Source of the DNA: Clostridia bacterium | GTDB taxonomy: Bacteria > Bacillota > Clostridia > Caldicoprobacterales > Caldicoprobacteraceae | Length of the DNA stretch: 42,734 nt | Direction of reading: 5' to 3' | Assembly: GCA_017577715.1 (NCBI GenBank) | Contig: PKRC01000019.1 | Span: 1 to 42,734, forward strand | Shown here: in pieces, positions 35,875-42,734 of the stretch | Numbering within the stretch: the first letter of the stretch is position 1 | How the letters are laid out: every line of letters starts with the position of its first letter | Notes under the pieces: generated by a model | Seen by the model: only the letters and a program-made list of their open reading frames with translations | Told to the model about the DNA's origin: nothing | Database searches by the model: none | Program-made: the position numbers and the translations under genes

Positions 35875-36633
35875 TCATCTTATCTCAACGCCATACTGTT
35901 CAGCAGCTTGCATTATATTTTCAGGTAAAGGTTTATCACATATCAGAACGTCGATGTCCTTCAAAAAGGCAAAGGTAAAGGGCATATTCTTGTCAATCTT
36001 GCTTACGTCCATCAGGAGTATTACCTTTCGCGCCTTTCTGATGATGGCCTTTTTGAGCTCGCATTCATTGTAATCTCCACAAGTAAAGCCGTATTCGAGC
36101 GAAAAACCGGAAGCGGCCATAAAAGCTATATCCACGTTTATATCCTTTATGAAATTCAGGGAATTGGCACCTGAAGTTGATAAGTTGTTGCGGCTGAGCT
36201 GCCCTCCCACCAAAGTCACCGAAGGATTGTTGTTCTTGATGATCTCCAAAGCGATGTTAGGGCCACTTGTGAGTATAGAGAGGTCCTCATCAGGCAACAC
36301 CTTGGCCAAGCACATGGTAGTAGTGCCCGAGTCTATGAAATACGAACGCCCCCGTTCCACAAAGGCCAATGCCTTTCTGGCAATCTTCATCTTGGCTTCC
36401 ACATTCTCCATGGCCCTTAAATTGTACATGTCTTCCTTTAAATTGGAGAACAGGCTGATGGACTTTGCCCCTCCGCGTACACGAATGATCTGGCCCTTGG
36501 ATTCCAGGTAATTAAGGTCACGCCGCAATGTCATAGTGGACACTTCGGGAAACAGCTTCTCCAGCTCTTTGAGCTTGACTTCACCTTTGTTTTGGATATA
36601 CGCGTTTATGATCTCTCGCCTTTGAGCATTCAA
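35875..36633 (-). CDS. DeoR/GlpR-family transcriptional regulator
   Basis: The 252-residue regulator has an N-terminal winged HTH (VKLKELEKLFPEVSTMTLRRDLNYLESKG, then VRGGA) and a DeoRC sugar-phosphate-sensing domain (IDSGTTTMCLAKVL, TSGPNIALEI, LVGGQLSRNN, DVAFMAASGFSL-like). Such proteins usually repress sugar operons until a sugar phosphate binds. The start is a TTG at 36633 after GAGGAAGTG. It sits upstream of the sorE-like gene on the same strand and near the divergent srlD/E2 promoters, its likely targets. Its leader carries a motif shared with the E2 leader. Confidence 0.9.
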   Translation of the reverse strand: MNAQRREIINAYIQNKGEVKLKELEKLFPEVSTMTLRRDLNYLESKGQIIRVRGGAKSISLFSNLKEDMYNLRAMENVEAKMKIARKALAFVERGRSYFIDSGTTTMCLAKVLPDEDLSILTSGPNIALEIIKNNNPSVTLVGGQLSRNNLSTSGANSLNFIKDINVDIAFMAASGFSLEYGFTCGDYNECELKKAIIRKARKVILLMDVSKIDKNMPFTFAFLKDIDVLICDKPLPENIMQAAEQYGVEIR

Positions 36634-36673
36634 CCCCTATCACTTCCTCACACTCATTGTACCAAAATCCCGC

Positions 36674-36689
36674 TATTTTTAACAACAAC
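36674..36689 (-). promoter_or_regulatory. Candidate DeoR operator in its own leader
   Basis: GTTGTTGTTAAAAATA on the minus strand matches 15 of 16 bases of GTTGATGTTAAAAATA in the E2 leader. It lies about 35-50 nt past the predicted start. AACAA and TTGTT half-sites lie beside it (36680-36693), and an ACAATTGT palindrome follows (36696-36703). Confidence 0.45.
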
Positions 36690-36730
36690 TTTGTTACAAT
36701 TGTTTTTATTTATCACAGGTTTACATTTCA

Positions 36731-36760
36731 ATTATACTCATAAAAACGTTCAATTGTCAA
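36731..36760 (-). promoter_or_regulatory. Promoter of deoR-sorE
   Basis: TTGACA (36755-36760), an 18-bp spacer and TATAAT (36731-36736) on the minus strand, a consensus sigma-A promoter. It begins just past the stop of the SDR remnant. Confidence 0.82.
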
Positions 36761-36771
36761 CTTTACAGATA

Positions 36772-37026
36772 TCACCACGGCCATTTATTCAACTTATAAT
36801 CCACCAATGCCAAATCATCCTCATCCACGTTTATATCTCTTTCCGCATACGGAGTACCGCTCAAAAAATATTGCAAAGCGTATACCGCCGCTTCTTCTGG
36901 TTCCATATCGGCCTCATAATTTTTCTCTCCCGAAATGTAGGTACGCATCCATCCGGGGTGGTATAGCCTGAAGGTATAGCCCTCCGGCCTTAACCTGTTA
37001 AAAGTTATTCGTTCCCCATATTTAAT
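36772..37026 (-). pseudogene. SDR C-terminal remnant
   Basis: An 84-codon minus-strand frame without a usable start begins at the thuA stop. It reads RLRPEGYTFRLYHPGW, then MRTYISGEKNYEADM, then EPEEAAVYALQYFL, and ends DYKLNKWPW. This resembles the tail of short-chain dehydrogenases of about 240-250 residues (NRLRPEGF..., YHPGW.RTYMSG, ...EPEEAA, ...LPW). The Rossmann core and YxxxK are missing, so it looks like the leftover of a deletion. Only motif recognition supports the family. Confidence 0.65.
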
Positions 37027-37651
37027 CCTTGGCCAGCCAATTGAGGGAATTCTTAAGCAATAACTGAAAGCTGGGATGGAGCCATACCTCTACGTTATGA
37101 CCCGGCGTCAAGACGCATACCTTCCCTTTTCCATAGGTATGTACCCAGCCGGCAGGTTGCTCTCCGTGTTGAGACTTTGATGTTAAAAACACACACAGAT
37201 CATCATCAATAATCTCCATAAAATAGTGCTCATCCTTTAAGGTAAAAGGCTCAAAGCCATCGGTAATTATGTGCCTGCCTACGGTTTCTACCGTCACTTC
37301 GCACTGCTCGGGATGGTGTGTAAACACACCGCCCAATATGCTGCGAATTATGTTTGCCTCCTTATAACCCGCCGTACCAGAATGCACTGCCAGAAAGCCA
37401 CCGCCGTTTCGTACAAAGCTTTCAAAAACACTCTGTGCTTCCTCGGTTGCCCATTCCCTCGTATCTGTCGACGAAAAGTTGTTTGATTTTGCAAGTATTG
37501 CCACCCGAAACTCTTTAAGAACATCGGGCCTCCAATTAGCCATATCTTCTATATACGTGAATTCAAAACCATCATCTGCAAGGGGGGCAAGCCCGCTTTT
37601 CACCACGCTTGCCGGATGCCAGTAATCATCGCAAAAAACTAAAACGCGCAT
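37022..37651 (-). CDS. ThuA-like protein (class I glutamine amidotransferase fold)
   Basis: A 209-residue protein with the ThuA fold: MRVLVFCDDYWHPASVV, FVRNGGGFLAVHSGTAGY (in place of the GATase Cys elbow), HHPEQCEV, DEHYFM and GWVHTYGKGKVCVLTPGHNVEVW. ThuA proteins take part in trehalose or other disaccharide oxidation in rhizobia; the reaction is not established in most members. It is a lone gene on the minus strand. The remnant of an SDR is attached to its 3' end, so a larger sugar-oxidation operon may have been cut. Confidence 0.82.
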   Translation of the reverse strand: MRVLVFCDDYWHPASVVKSGLAPLADDGFEFTYIEDMANWRPDVLKEFRVAILAKSNNFSSTDTREWATEEAQSVFESFVRNGGGFLAVHSGTAGYKEANIIRSILGGVFTHHPEQCEVTVETVGRHIITDGFEPFTLKDEHYFMEIIDDDLCVFLTSKSQHGEQPAGWVHTYGKGKVCVLTPGHNVEVWLHPSFQLLLKNSLNWLAKD

Positions 37652-37994
37652 TTTCCTACCTCCATTTCAAGACAATTCGATAAAACAATTTCATCAAAGG
37701 GAATCAAAAATAACATTTACGCCCGGCAAACAGGTTCCACTATCTGCAAAGATGCACAATATCGAACAAACTGTGGTTCTTGTCATGATCAATAACCTTA
37801 CAAGAATATTTTACCATGTTTCATCGACAAATTCATCTTTGCCTTGAAAATTGACGCTTGCCTTATTGTCCTTCTTTGCCGTCCCAGATAAGCTCAAATA
37901 AAACCATATAAAAAGCTCTGCTTACTTCTACTTGACAATGAAGGTGAATATTAATGAAATCAGAATCCTAATGCTATATCGGAGGAATGGAGAA
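37652..37994. other. Intergenic region without a recognisable gene
   Basis: These about 340 nt between divergent thuA and spoVB hold no gene I can support. GGAGG at 37981-37985 is the Shine-Dalgarno of spoVB and GGAGG precedes the thuA ATG. A short minus-strand frame ends near 37815 but lacks a start codon. Confidence 0.5.
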
Positions 37995-39557
37995 TTGAGG
38001 ATAAATCCCCGTTCTATGCTGTATGGAACGTTCATCTTAGCCGGGGCAAATGTCCTGGTCCGAATCATCGGATTTGTATATCAAATAGCGTTGAGCCGAC
38101 TGTTGGGGCCTGAAGGCATGGGAGTATACCAGCTAATATTCCCCCCATATACCATTGCGCTGGCTTTGACCACCTCCGGCATACCGGTTGCCGTCTCGCG
38201 TTTGGTGGCATCCAGCAGCGCCACAGGTCACAGCGGAGAAGTCAAAAAAGTTGTATCCACAGCCATATCAATAGTGCTGGGGCTTGGCATAATCCTTTGT
38301 GCCCTAGTCCTTGCGAACCTTGACTGGATTGCCCATGCCATATTAAAGGATCCGCGTACTCGCTTGCCGCTATTCATTCTCTTTCCTTGCATCATCATCA
38401 CCGGCATGGGGGCAACATTTAAAGGCTATTTCTACGGCATAAAGCACACGCACCGGCCGGCCTTTGCCGAAATATTGGAACAACTGGTCCGCATCGCAAC
38501 CGTCATATTAACACTTTTATGGCTAAAGCCGCAAGGATATGAAAGGTCAGCCATGGTCATCGTATTCGGCGTCGTCATAGGGGAACTTACAAGCCTATTC
38601 TACCTTCACGCTCAATACCATTACTCCGTCAAGACATTAAAAGGGTATACCAAAACCCCATCCGTTCATTCTTTAATTAAAAGCATTGGCGCCATAGCTG
38701 TTCCCGTAACCCTTACCAGGCTTATAACCACTTCAATAAACTCCATCAACACCATCCTGATTCCTCAGCGCCTGATGGCCAGCGGCCTGACCAACAGCCA
38801 GGCGGTATCGCTGTTTGGCATCGTATCTGGAATGGTAATGCCCTTGCTCTTCATCCCTTTCACTATTACCAATGCGCTTTCCACCGTCATAATCCCCCAC
38901 CTTTCTGAAGATATGGCCCTCGGAAACTGGCAAGCCATACGCAGCAACATTTCACGCGCCATCCAGCTGACCTCGATAGTCGCTTTTGCTGCTACTGCCG
39001 CTCTGCTATCCCTTGGGCAGCCCATCGGAATAGCCTTGTATCGCCAATCCCAGGTAGGACAACTGCTAACGCCCCTTACCCTGAGCGTGGTATTTCTTGC
39101 CCTCCAGCACACCCTAAGCGCAGCTTTAAACGGCCTGGACAGGCAAAAGCGCTCAACGCTAAACCTCTTCATAGGTGGAGTTATCCAGCTCTGCTGCACC
39201 TGGTTTTTGGTGTCCCATCCAGCTTTAAGGATATACGGATTCATCATTGGTTTCAACCTGCGGAACATAGCGGTATTCATCCTGAACTTTGGAACAGTAA
39301 AAAAGCTTACCAAGCTTGAGAGAAGGTGGGCCGACTGGTTTTTTAAACCGGCTTTTGCCGCCCTAGTCATGGCTTCCTTAGGGCGATGCGCCTTTAACCT
39401 GTCGCTACATGCCGGCTTACCCCTCATAGCATCGCTAGCCTTAGCGATAATAACCGGCGCTGCCTTTTTCTTAATTTCTCTTTATTCGGTAAATGGAATA
39501 CCGAGAATAAAAGGCCGGCAAAAAGATAAGGCTCCTCGTACAACCACAGGTCTATGA
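37995..39557 (+). CDS. spoVB: Stage V sporulation protein B-like flippase
   Basis: A membrane protein of about 520 residues with 12-14 helices, of the MOP/MATE-like polysaccharide flippase family. The N-terminal FILAGANVLVRIIGFVYQIALSRLLG-type segment, GPEGMGVYQLIFP and TSGIPVAVSRLVA are typical of SpoVB, which is needed for spore cortex synthesis, presumably as a lipid II flippase. The frame opens at 37932, but GGAGG lies 9 nt before the TTG at 37995, which gives the SpoVB length of about 520. It marks the host as a spore former. The stop codon lies within the 3' arm region of the following terminator. Confidence 0.88.
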   Translation: MRINPRSMLYGTFILAGANVLVRIIGFVYQIALSRLLGPEGMGVYQLIFPPYTIALALTTSGIPVAVSRLVASSSATGHSGEVKKVVSTAISIVLGLGIILCALVLANLDWIAHAILKDPRTRLPLFILFPCIIITGMGATFKGYFYGIKHTHRPAFAEILEQLVRIATVILTLLWLKPQGYERSAMVIVFGVVIGELTSLFYLHAQYHYSVKTLKGYTKTPSVHSLIKSIGAIAVPVTLTRLITTSINSINTILIPQRLMASGLTNSQAVSLFGIVSGMVMPLLFIPFTITNALSTVIIPHLSEDMALGNWQAIRSNISRAIQLTSIVAFAATAALLSLGQPIGIALYRQSQVGQLLTPLTLSVVFLALQHTLSAALNGLDRQKRSTLNLFIGGVIQLCCTWFLVSHPALRIYGFIIGFNLRNIAVFILNFGTVKKLTKLERRWADWFFKPAFAALVMASLGRCAFNLSLHAGLPLIASLALAIITGAAFFLISLYSVNGIPRIKGRQKDKAPRTTTGL

Positions 39558-39565
39558 GGAGCCTT
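39528..39565. terminator. Terminator between spoVB and fba
   Basis: AAGGCTCCTC pairs with GAGGAGCCTT around an 18-nt loop and overlaps the end of spoVB. The genes are convergent. The T-tracts are short, so efficiency is uncertain. Confidence 0.65.
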
Positions 39566-39611
39566 AAAATCCAAAACCTTTAAAGCATATGATCTTATGC
39601 TAGGATTAACC

Positions 39612-40553
39612 TTATCTCACTTCGTCTGCCTTTCCGGCGCAACCCAATACGTTTACCAGCTTGTGCTTTACAAGCTCTTTAATGGCCTCTCTAGCAGGCC
39701 CTAAATACTGCCTCGGATCAAAATGGCTGGGATTGTTTGCAAAATATTCTCTGATGGTAGCAGTCATTGCAAGCCTCAAATCGGAATCGATGTTTATCTT
39801 GCAAACGGCCATGGACGCCGCCTTCCTCAGCATGTCTTCCGGTACGCCCTTGGCTCCCGGCATCTGACCGCCGTACTTATTGATCTTCTCAACGAGTTCG
39901 GGTATTACCGAGGAAGCGCCGTGCAGAACAATTGGAAAACCGGGTAACCTCTTTTGAATCTCCTCAAGAATGTCAAATCTCAGCCTCGGCTCACCCTTGA
40001 ACTTGTACGCTCCATGACTTGTCCCTATAGCAACCGCCAGGGAGTCAACCCCTGTCCTCTCGACAAACTCAGCAGCTTGGTCTGGATCAGTAAAGAAAGC
40101 CTCTTCCTCGGATACATTCACAGCGTCTTCAATCCCCGCAAGCCTTCCCAGCTCGCCCTCTACAACTACGCCTCTCTCATGAGCATAATCCACTACCTTC
40201 TTGGTCAAGGCGATGTTTTCCTCAAAGGGAAGGTGTGAACCGTCAATCATAACAGATGTAAACCCGCCGTCAATACAGGCCTTACAGAGCTCAAAGCTGT
40301 CGCCATGGTCCAGGTGAACACAGATTGGGAGGTCAGTTTCAATCAAGGCGGCCTCAATGAGTTTCATAAGATATGTATGCTTTGCGTATCTTCGTGCACC
40401 GGCAGACACCTGCAAAATCAAGGGAGCATTTACTTCCTTAGCAGCCTCGGTAATACCTTGAATGATTTCCATGTTGTTGACATTGAAGGCCCCAATGGCA
40501 TAACCGCCTTCATAAGCCTTTTCAAACATTTTTTTTGTAGTCACCAATGGCAT
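39612..40553 (-). CDS. fba: Class II fructose-1,6-bisphosphate aldolase
   Basis: A 313-residue Zn-dependent aldolase that splits fructose-1,6-bisphosphate into dihydroxyacetone phosphate and glyceraldehyde 3-phosphate. Metal-binding and catalytic residues are seen: D82 and H83 in VHLDHGDS, a Glu in VVEGELGRLAG, His in AIGTSHGAYKF and His in VLHGASSV. NIDSDLRLAMTATIREY is the usual phosphate-binding segment. Its promoter carries a perfect inverted repeat. It diverges from the phosphofructokinase gene, so two consecutive glycolytic steps share a control region. Confidence 0.96.
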   Translation of the reverse strand: MPLVTTKKMFEKAYEGGYAIGAFNVNNMEIIQGITEAAKEVNAPLILQVSAGARRYAKHTYLMKLIEAALIETDLPICVHLDHGDSFELCKACIDGGFTSVMIDGSHLPFEENIALTKKVVDYAHERGVVVEGELGRLAGIEDAVNVSEEEAFFTDPDQAAEFVERTGVDSLAVAIGTSHGAYKFKGEPRLRFDILEEIQKRLPGFPIVLHGASSVIPELVEKINKYGGQMPGAKGVPEDMLRKAASMAVCKINIDSDLRLAMTATIREYFANNPSHFDPRQYLGPAREAIKELVKHKLVNVLGCAGKADEVR

Positions 40554-40607
40554 AGTGCAACAACCCCTTTTCTAATTTTATTTTTATTTTTCACAATTGA
40601 GTGAGCA

Positions 40608-40635
40608 TGTGATTAAGCTAACCTTTTTAATCACA
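40608..40635. promoter_or_regulatory. Inverted repeat at the fba start site
   Basis: TGTGATTAA (40608-40616) and TTAATCACA (40627-40635) are perfect 9-bp arms around a 10-nt spacer. They cover the predicted transcription start of fba. Further TGTGA half-sites lie on both sides. It looks like an operator; the regulator is unknown. Confidence 0.55.
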
Positions 40636-40638
40636 ATA

Positions 40639-40666
40639 ATTTTATCACATCTTCGTTTAAAATCAA
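40639..40666 (-). promoter_or_regulatory. Promoter of fba
   Basis: TTGATT (40661-40666), a 16-bp spacer and TAAAAT (40639-40644) on the minus strand. Confidence 0.65.
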
Positions 40667-40737
40667 GGTCATTTTAAAATTTTTACTTCCAAATCATTCC
40701 AAAGAAAAATAATTTATTGGATTTTAATGCAGAAAAA

Positions 40738-40766
40738 TTGCTTTTTTAGATTAAATATGGTATATT
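40738..40766 (+). promoter_or_regulatory. Promoter of pfp
   Basis: TTGCTT (40738-40743), a 17-bp spacer and TATATT (40761-40766) on the plus strand. A leader of about 105 nt follows before the ATG. Confidence 0.6.
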
Positions 40767-40815
40767 TTATAAAGTATCTGAGTGAAATTGTAAAAAGTAA
40801 CAAAGAAAACTCATG

Positions 40816-40852
40816 CTTCATGAAAAATTAACACCTAATTAACATCATGAAG
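40816..40852 (+). promoter_or_regulatory. Repeat-rich element in the pfp leader
   Basis: CTTCATGA (40816-40823) and TCATGAAG (40845-40852) are inverted arms. Between them AATTAACA occurs twice with an 11-nt period (40826 and 40837). On the opposite strand this reads ATGTTA-N5-GTGTTA, like the tandem motif in the E2 leader. Confidence 0.5.
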
Positions 40853-40877
40853 TTTAAAAAGGGAGGTTTACTAAGCA

Positions 40878-42125
40878 ATGGGTGAATTGAGGGGAGCTTG
40901 TATACTTGGACAGTCAGGTGGGCCTACCGCCGTCATCAATGCCACGGCAGCTGGAGTTATCCAGGAAGCGTTGAAGCAAGATTGCATAACCGCAGTATAT
41001 GGAGCAGCTCACGGCATCCAGGGCATATTAAACGAAAAATTCTATGATATGAGCAAAGAAGACCCATATGAGCTGGACCTTCTTAAAACCACGCCATCGT
41101 CCTTATTGGGTTCGGTGCGTTATAAGCTGAAAGACCCCGATGAGGATGACACCGAATACAAAAAACTGCTGGAAATCTTCAAAAAATACAACATCAGATA
41201 CTTCTTCTATAATGGCGGTAACGACTCCATGGACACTTGCAACAAGATAAGCAAGTACATGCAAAAAGTGGGTTATGAGTGCAGGGTAATAGGCGTTCCT
41301 AAAACCATTGACAACGACCTGTGGGGTACCGACCATTGTCCGGGTTATGGCAGTGCAGCTAAATACATAGCAACATCCACCATGGAAATCTATCTGGATG
41401 TAAGGGCATACGATACAAAAATGATCACGGTATTGGAGATAATGGGAAGAAACGCCGGTTGGCTCACTGCAGCATCAGCGCTGGCTGGCGTACAAGGATA
41501 CGGTCCAGACCTCATATACTTGCCCGAGATTCCGTTTGACCTCGATAAATTCATAGACGAGGTAATGGAAGTATATGAGAAAAAGAAAAATATTATCGTA
41601 GCCGTATCCGAAGGCGTGCGAGACAAAGACGGCAAATACATCTTTGAATACGGTGGCGTGCTCAATAAACATACAGATGCTTTCGGGCACGTCCAACTGG
41701 GTGGCCTTGCAGCTACCTTAGCGGGAATATTGAAGCAAAAAACGGGAGCCAAGGTTCGCGGTATCGAATTCAGCCTGCTTCAGAGATGCGCATCCCATGT
41801 TGCTTCTCTGACCGACGTAAATGAAGCTTACCTTGCCGGACAAGCCGCTGTTCAGTATGCGGTGCAGGGCGTAACCGACAAGATGGTGGCCTTTGAGCGG
41901 GAAGAAGGTCCGGAGTACAAGTGCAACATCAAATTGGTCAATCTGACCGATGTTGCCAACGTAGAGAAGAAGGTACCGCGTGAATGGATAAACGAAAATG
42001 GCAATGGCGTCACCGAGGAGTTTATCAAGTATGCTATGCCGCTTATCCAAGGCGAATCCAGACCTCCCTTCGAAAACGGCTTGCCAAGGTTTGCAAGGTT
42101 GAAAAAGATTTTAGCAACAAAATAA
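40878..42125 (+). CDS. pfp: Phosphofructokinase, probably PPi-dependent
   Basis: A 415-residue phosphofructokinase that makes fructose-1,6-bisphosphate. GGNDS (113-117) has Asp where ATP-dependent enzymes have Gly, and PKTIDND (141-147) has Lys in place of Gly. Both changes mark the pyrophosphate-using group. LEIMGRNAGWLTAASAL, with the substrate-binding MGR, and LLQRCASHVASLTD are also typical. It starts with ATG after AAAAAGGGAGG. It is next to fba, with which it forms the step from fructose-6-P to triose-P; PPi use is common in thermophilic anaerobes. Confidence 0.92.
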   Translation: MGELRGACILGQSGGPTAVINATAAGVIQEALKQDCITAVYGAAHGIQGILNEKFYDMSKEDPYELDLLKTTPSSLLGSVRYKLKDPDEDDTEYKKLLEIFKKYNIRYFFYNGGNDSMDTCNKISKYMQKVGYECRVIGVPKTIDNDLWGTDHCPGYGSAAKYIATSTMEIYLDVRAYDTKMITVLEIMGRNAGWLTAASALAGVQGYGPDLIYLPEIPFDLDKFIDEVMEVYEKKKNIIVAVSEGVRDKDGKYIFEYGGVLNKHTDAFGHVQLGGLAATLAGILKQKTGAKVRGIEFSLLQRCASHVASLTDVNEAYLAGQAAVQYAVQGVTDKMVAFEREEGPEYKCNIKLVNLTDVANVEKKVPREWINENGNGVTEEFIKYAMPLIQGESRPPFENGLPRFARLKKILATK

Positions 42126-42136
42126 GCTCATAATCA

Positions 42137-42169
42137 AACGAAAAGGGGAACTCAATGCCCCTTTTCGTT
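42137..42169 (+). terminator. Terminator after pfp
   Basis: AACGAAAAGGGG pairs with CCCCTTTTCGTT around a 9-nt loop and is followed by a T-rich tract on the plus strand. Confidence 0.85.
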
Positions 42170-42290
42170 GTTATTTCACCTTTTTTTAATATTTTAATGC
42201 TAGATAAATCTTTTGCCTGGCAATTAAGCTCATAATGCCGAGGCCAAATGGCTATTACAAATACAGTCTTAAGAAAAGGAGGCTAAAACA

Positions 42291-42677
42291 TTGAAATTTG
42301 AATTGTTGCACCCAGCTGACCAAATAGTGATGATCATGGAAAGGATATATCGCTACGGTATGACTACCACCTCGGGTGGCAACATATCAATCCTTGACGA
42401 CAACGGCGATATATGGATAACCCCAAGCGGGATTGACAAGGGCTCACTGCACCGAAATGACATAATACGCGTGAAACCTGATGGTACCATAGATGGAATC
42501 CACAAACCTTCCGTTGAACTTCCCTTTCACGAGATGATCTATCAAAAAAGGCCTGATATAAAAGCCATTATTCATGCCCACCCACCCGCCCTCGTAGCCT
42601 TCAGCCTCTTTTTCTTTTTTACAATTCCCCACCCCCCAGAAAAAAGAGGAAATAGTATTTGGGCTTTTTTTTTGTAA
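42291..42677 (+). CDS. Class II aldolase, 5' part only (broken near contig end)
   Basis: The first about 105 residues match the class II aldolase/adducin fold: TTSGGNISILDDNGDIWITPSG, the KPSVELPFHEMIYQ segment and the metal-binding IHAHPPALVAFS. The start is a TTG with AAAGGAGG 8 nt upstream. After about 42607 the frame changes into unrelated, T- and A-rich codons (FFFFTIPHPP) and stops at 42677. Family members need about 100 or more further residues. The break coincides with homopolymer runs at the window end, so it may be an assembly artefact rather than a real mutation. It is a different paralogue from the one at 26753-27808. Confidence 0.75.
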   Translation: MKFELLHPADQIVMIMERIYRYGMTTTSGGNISILDDNGDIWITPSGIDKGSLHRNDIIRVKPDGTIDGIHKPSVELPFHEMIYQKRPDIKAIIHAHPPALVAFSLFFFFTIPHPPEKRGNSIWAFFL

Positions 42678-42698
42678 AAAAAAAAAAAAAAAAAAAAA
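42676..42698. repeat. Poly-A run of 23
   Basis: Twenty-three consecutive A residues follow a T-rich stretch and precede 36 nt of unassigned sequence at the window end. Such runs are rare in this genome segment and suggest a low-quality contig terminus. Confidence 0.8.
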
Positions 42699-42734
42699 TT
42701 AATCTAATGTGTCACCACAATAGTCACTATATCA

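Noticed and set aside
37810..37920. Minus-strand frame of about 36 codons ending in FQGKDEFVDETW
   Set aside because: It reads protein-like but has no ATG/GTG start or ribosome-binding site, and a run of this length is expected by chance.
38765..39427. A 220-codon minus-strand frame inside spoVB
   Set aside because: It is antisense to a clear membrane flippase; its basic, low-complexity composition is what the complement of hydrophobic codons gives.

Overview
This window looks like chromosomal DNA from a spore-forming, probably thermophilic and anaerobic member of the Clostridia (Firmicutes). The evidence is a CRISPR repeat of the ATTGAAAC-ending type common in such organisms, a T-box leader in front of pheS, mutS2, zapA, a spoVB-like gene, strong Shine-Dalgarno sequences, frequent GTG/TTG starts and sigma-A-like promoters. 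I do not name a genus. The right edge looks like a poor contig end: a reading frame collapses into homopolymers and a run of 23 A.

Layout. 1-1425: the trailer end of a CRISPR array (22 repeat copies, 21 spacers); leader and cas genes lie off the left edge. 1426-3894: a complete-looking IS21-family element (istA, istB) that interrupts the last CRISPR repeat on one side and cuts off a sensor/AraC-type regulator on the other. 3895-6002: that regulator, also frameshifted. 6045-8945: a DUF523 gene and mutS2. 8946-9614: no intact gene, but the decayed C-terminus of a serine recombinase. 9615-18400: housekeeping block on the minus strand: zapA, pheT, pheS with a Phe T-box, an rRNA 2'-O-methyltransferase, ktrA/ktrB potassium uptake, and infC-rpmI-rplT with a structured leader; infC appears to start at AUC. 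18453-20603: a two-gene plus-strand operon (radical SAM protein plus partner) of a family linked to DNA repair, with a near-consensus LexA/DinR box over its promoter. 20683-26661: an NlpC/P60 hydrolase, an adk-phosphoesterase pair, an ABC exporter and a PAP2-like membrane protein.

26753-42734 is mainly a carbon-metabolism region. A minus-strand operon encodes a 2-oxoacid dehydrogenase complex (E2, E3 and a fused E1 alpha-beta) followed by a class II aldolase-like protein. It diverges from a sorbitol-6-phosphate-dehydrogenase-like SDR; a DeoR regulator and an L-sorbose-1-phosphate-reductase-like enzyme follow, then a ThuA-like protein with a leftover SDR tail. Beyond spoVB come class II fructose-bisphosphate aldolase, a PPi-type phosphofructokinase and a second, truncated class II aldolase. 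Sorbose-1-P reductase and sorbitol-6-P dehydrogenase would yield fructose-6-P, which PPi-PFK and FBA carry to triose phosphates. A tandem RTGTTA motif with 11-bp period occurs in the leaders of the dehydrogenase operon and pfp, and a related 16-nt motif is shared with the deoR leader, suggesting common control.

The most notable observations are the putative SOS control of the radical-SAM pair, the IS21-mediated junction between the CRISPR array and the regulator, the AUC start of infC, and the fused-E1 dehydrogenase complex inside a sugar/polyol cluster.
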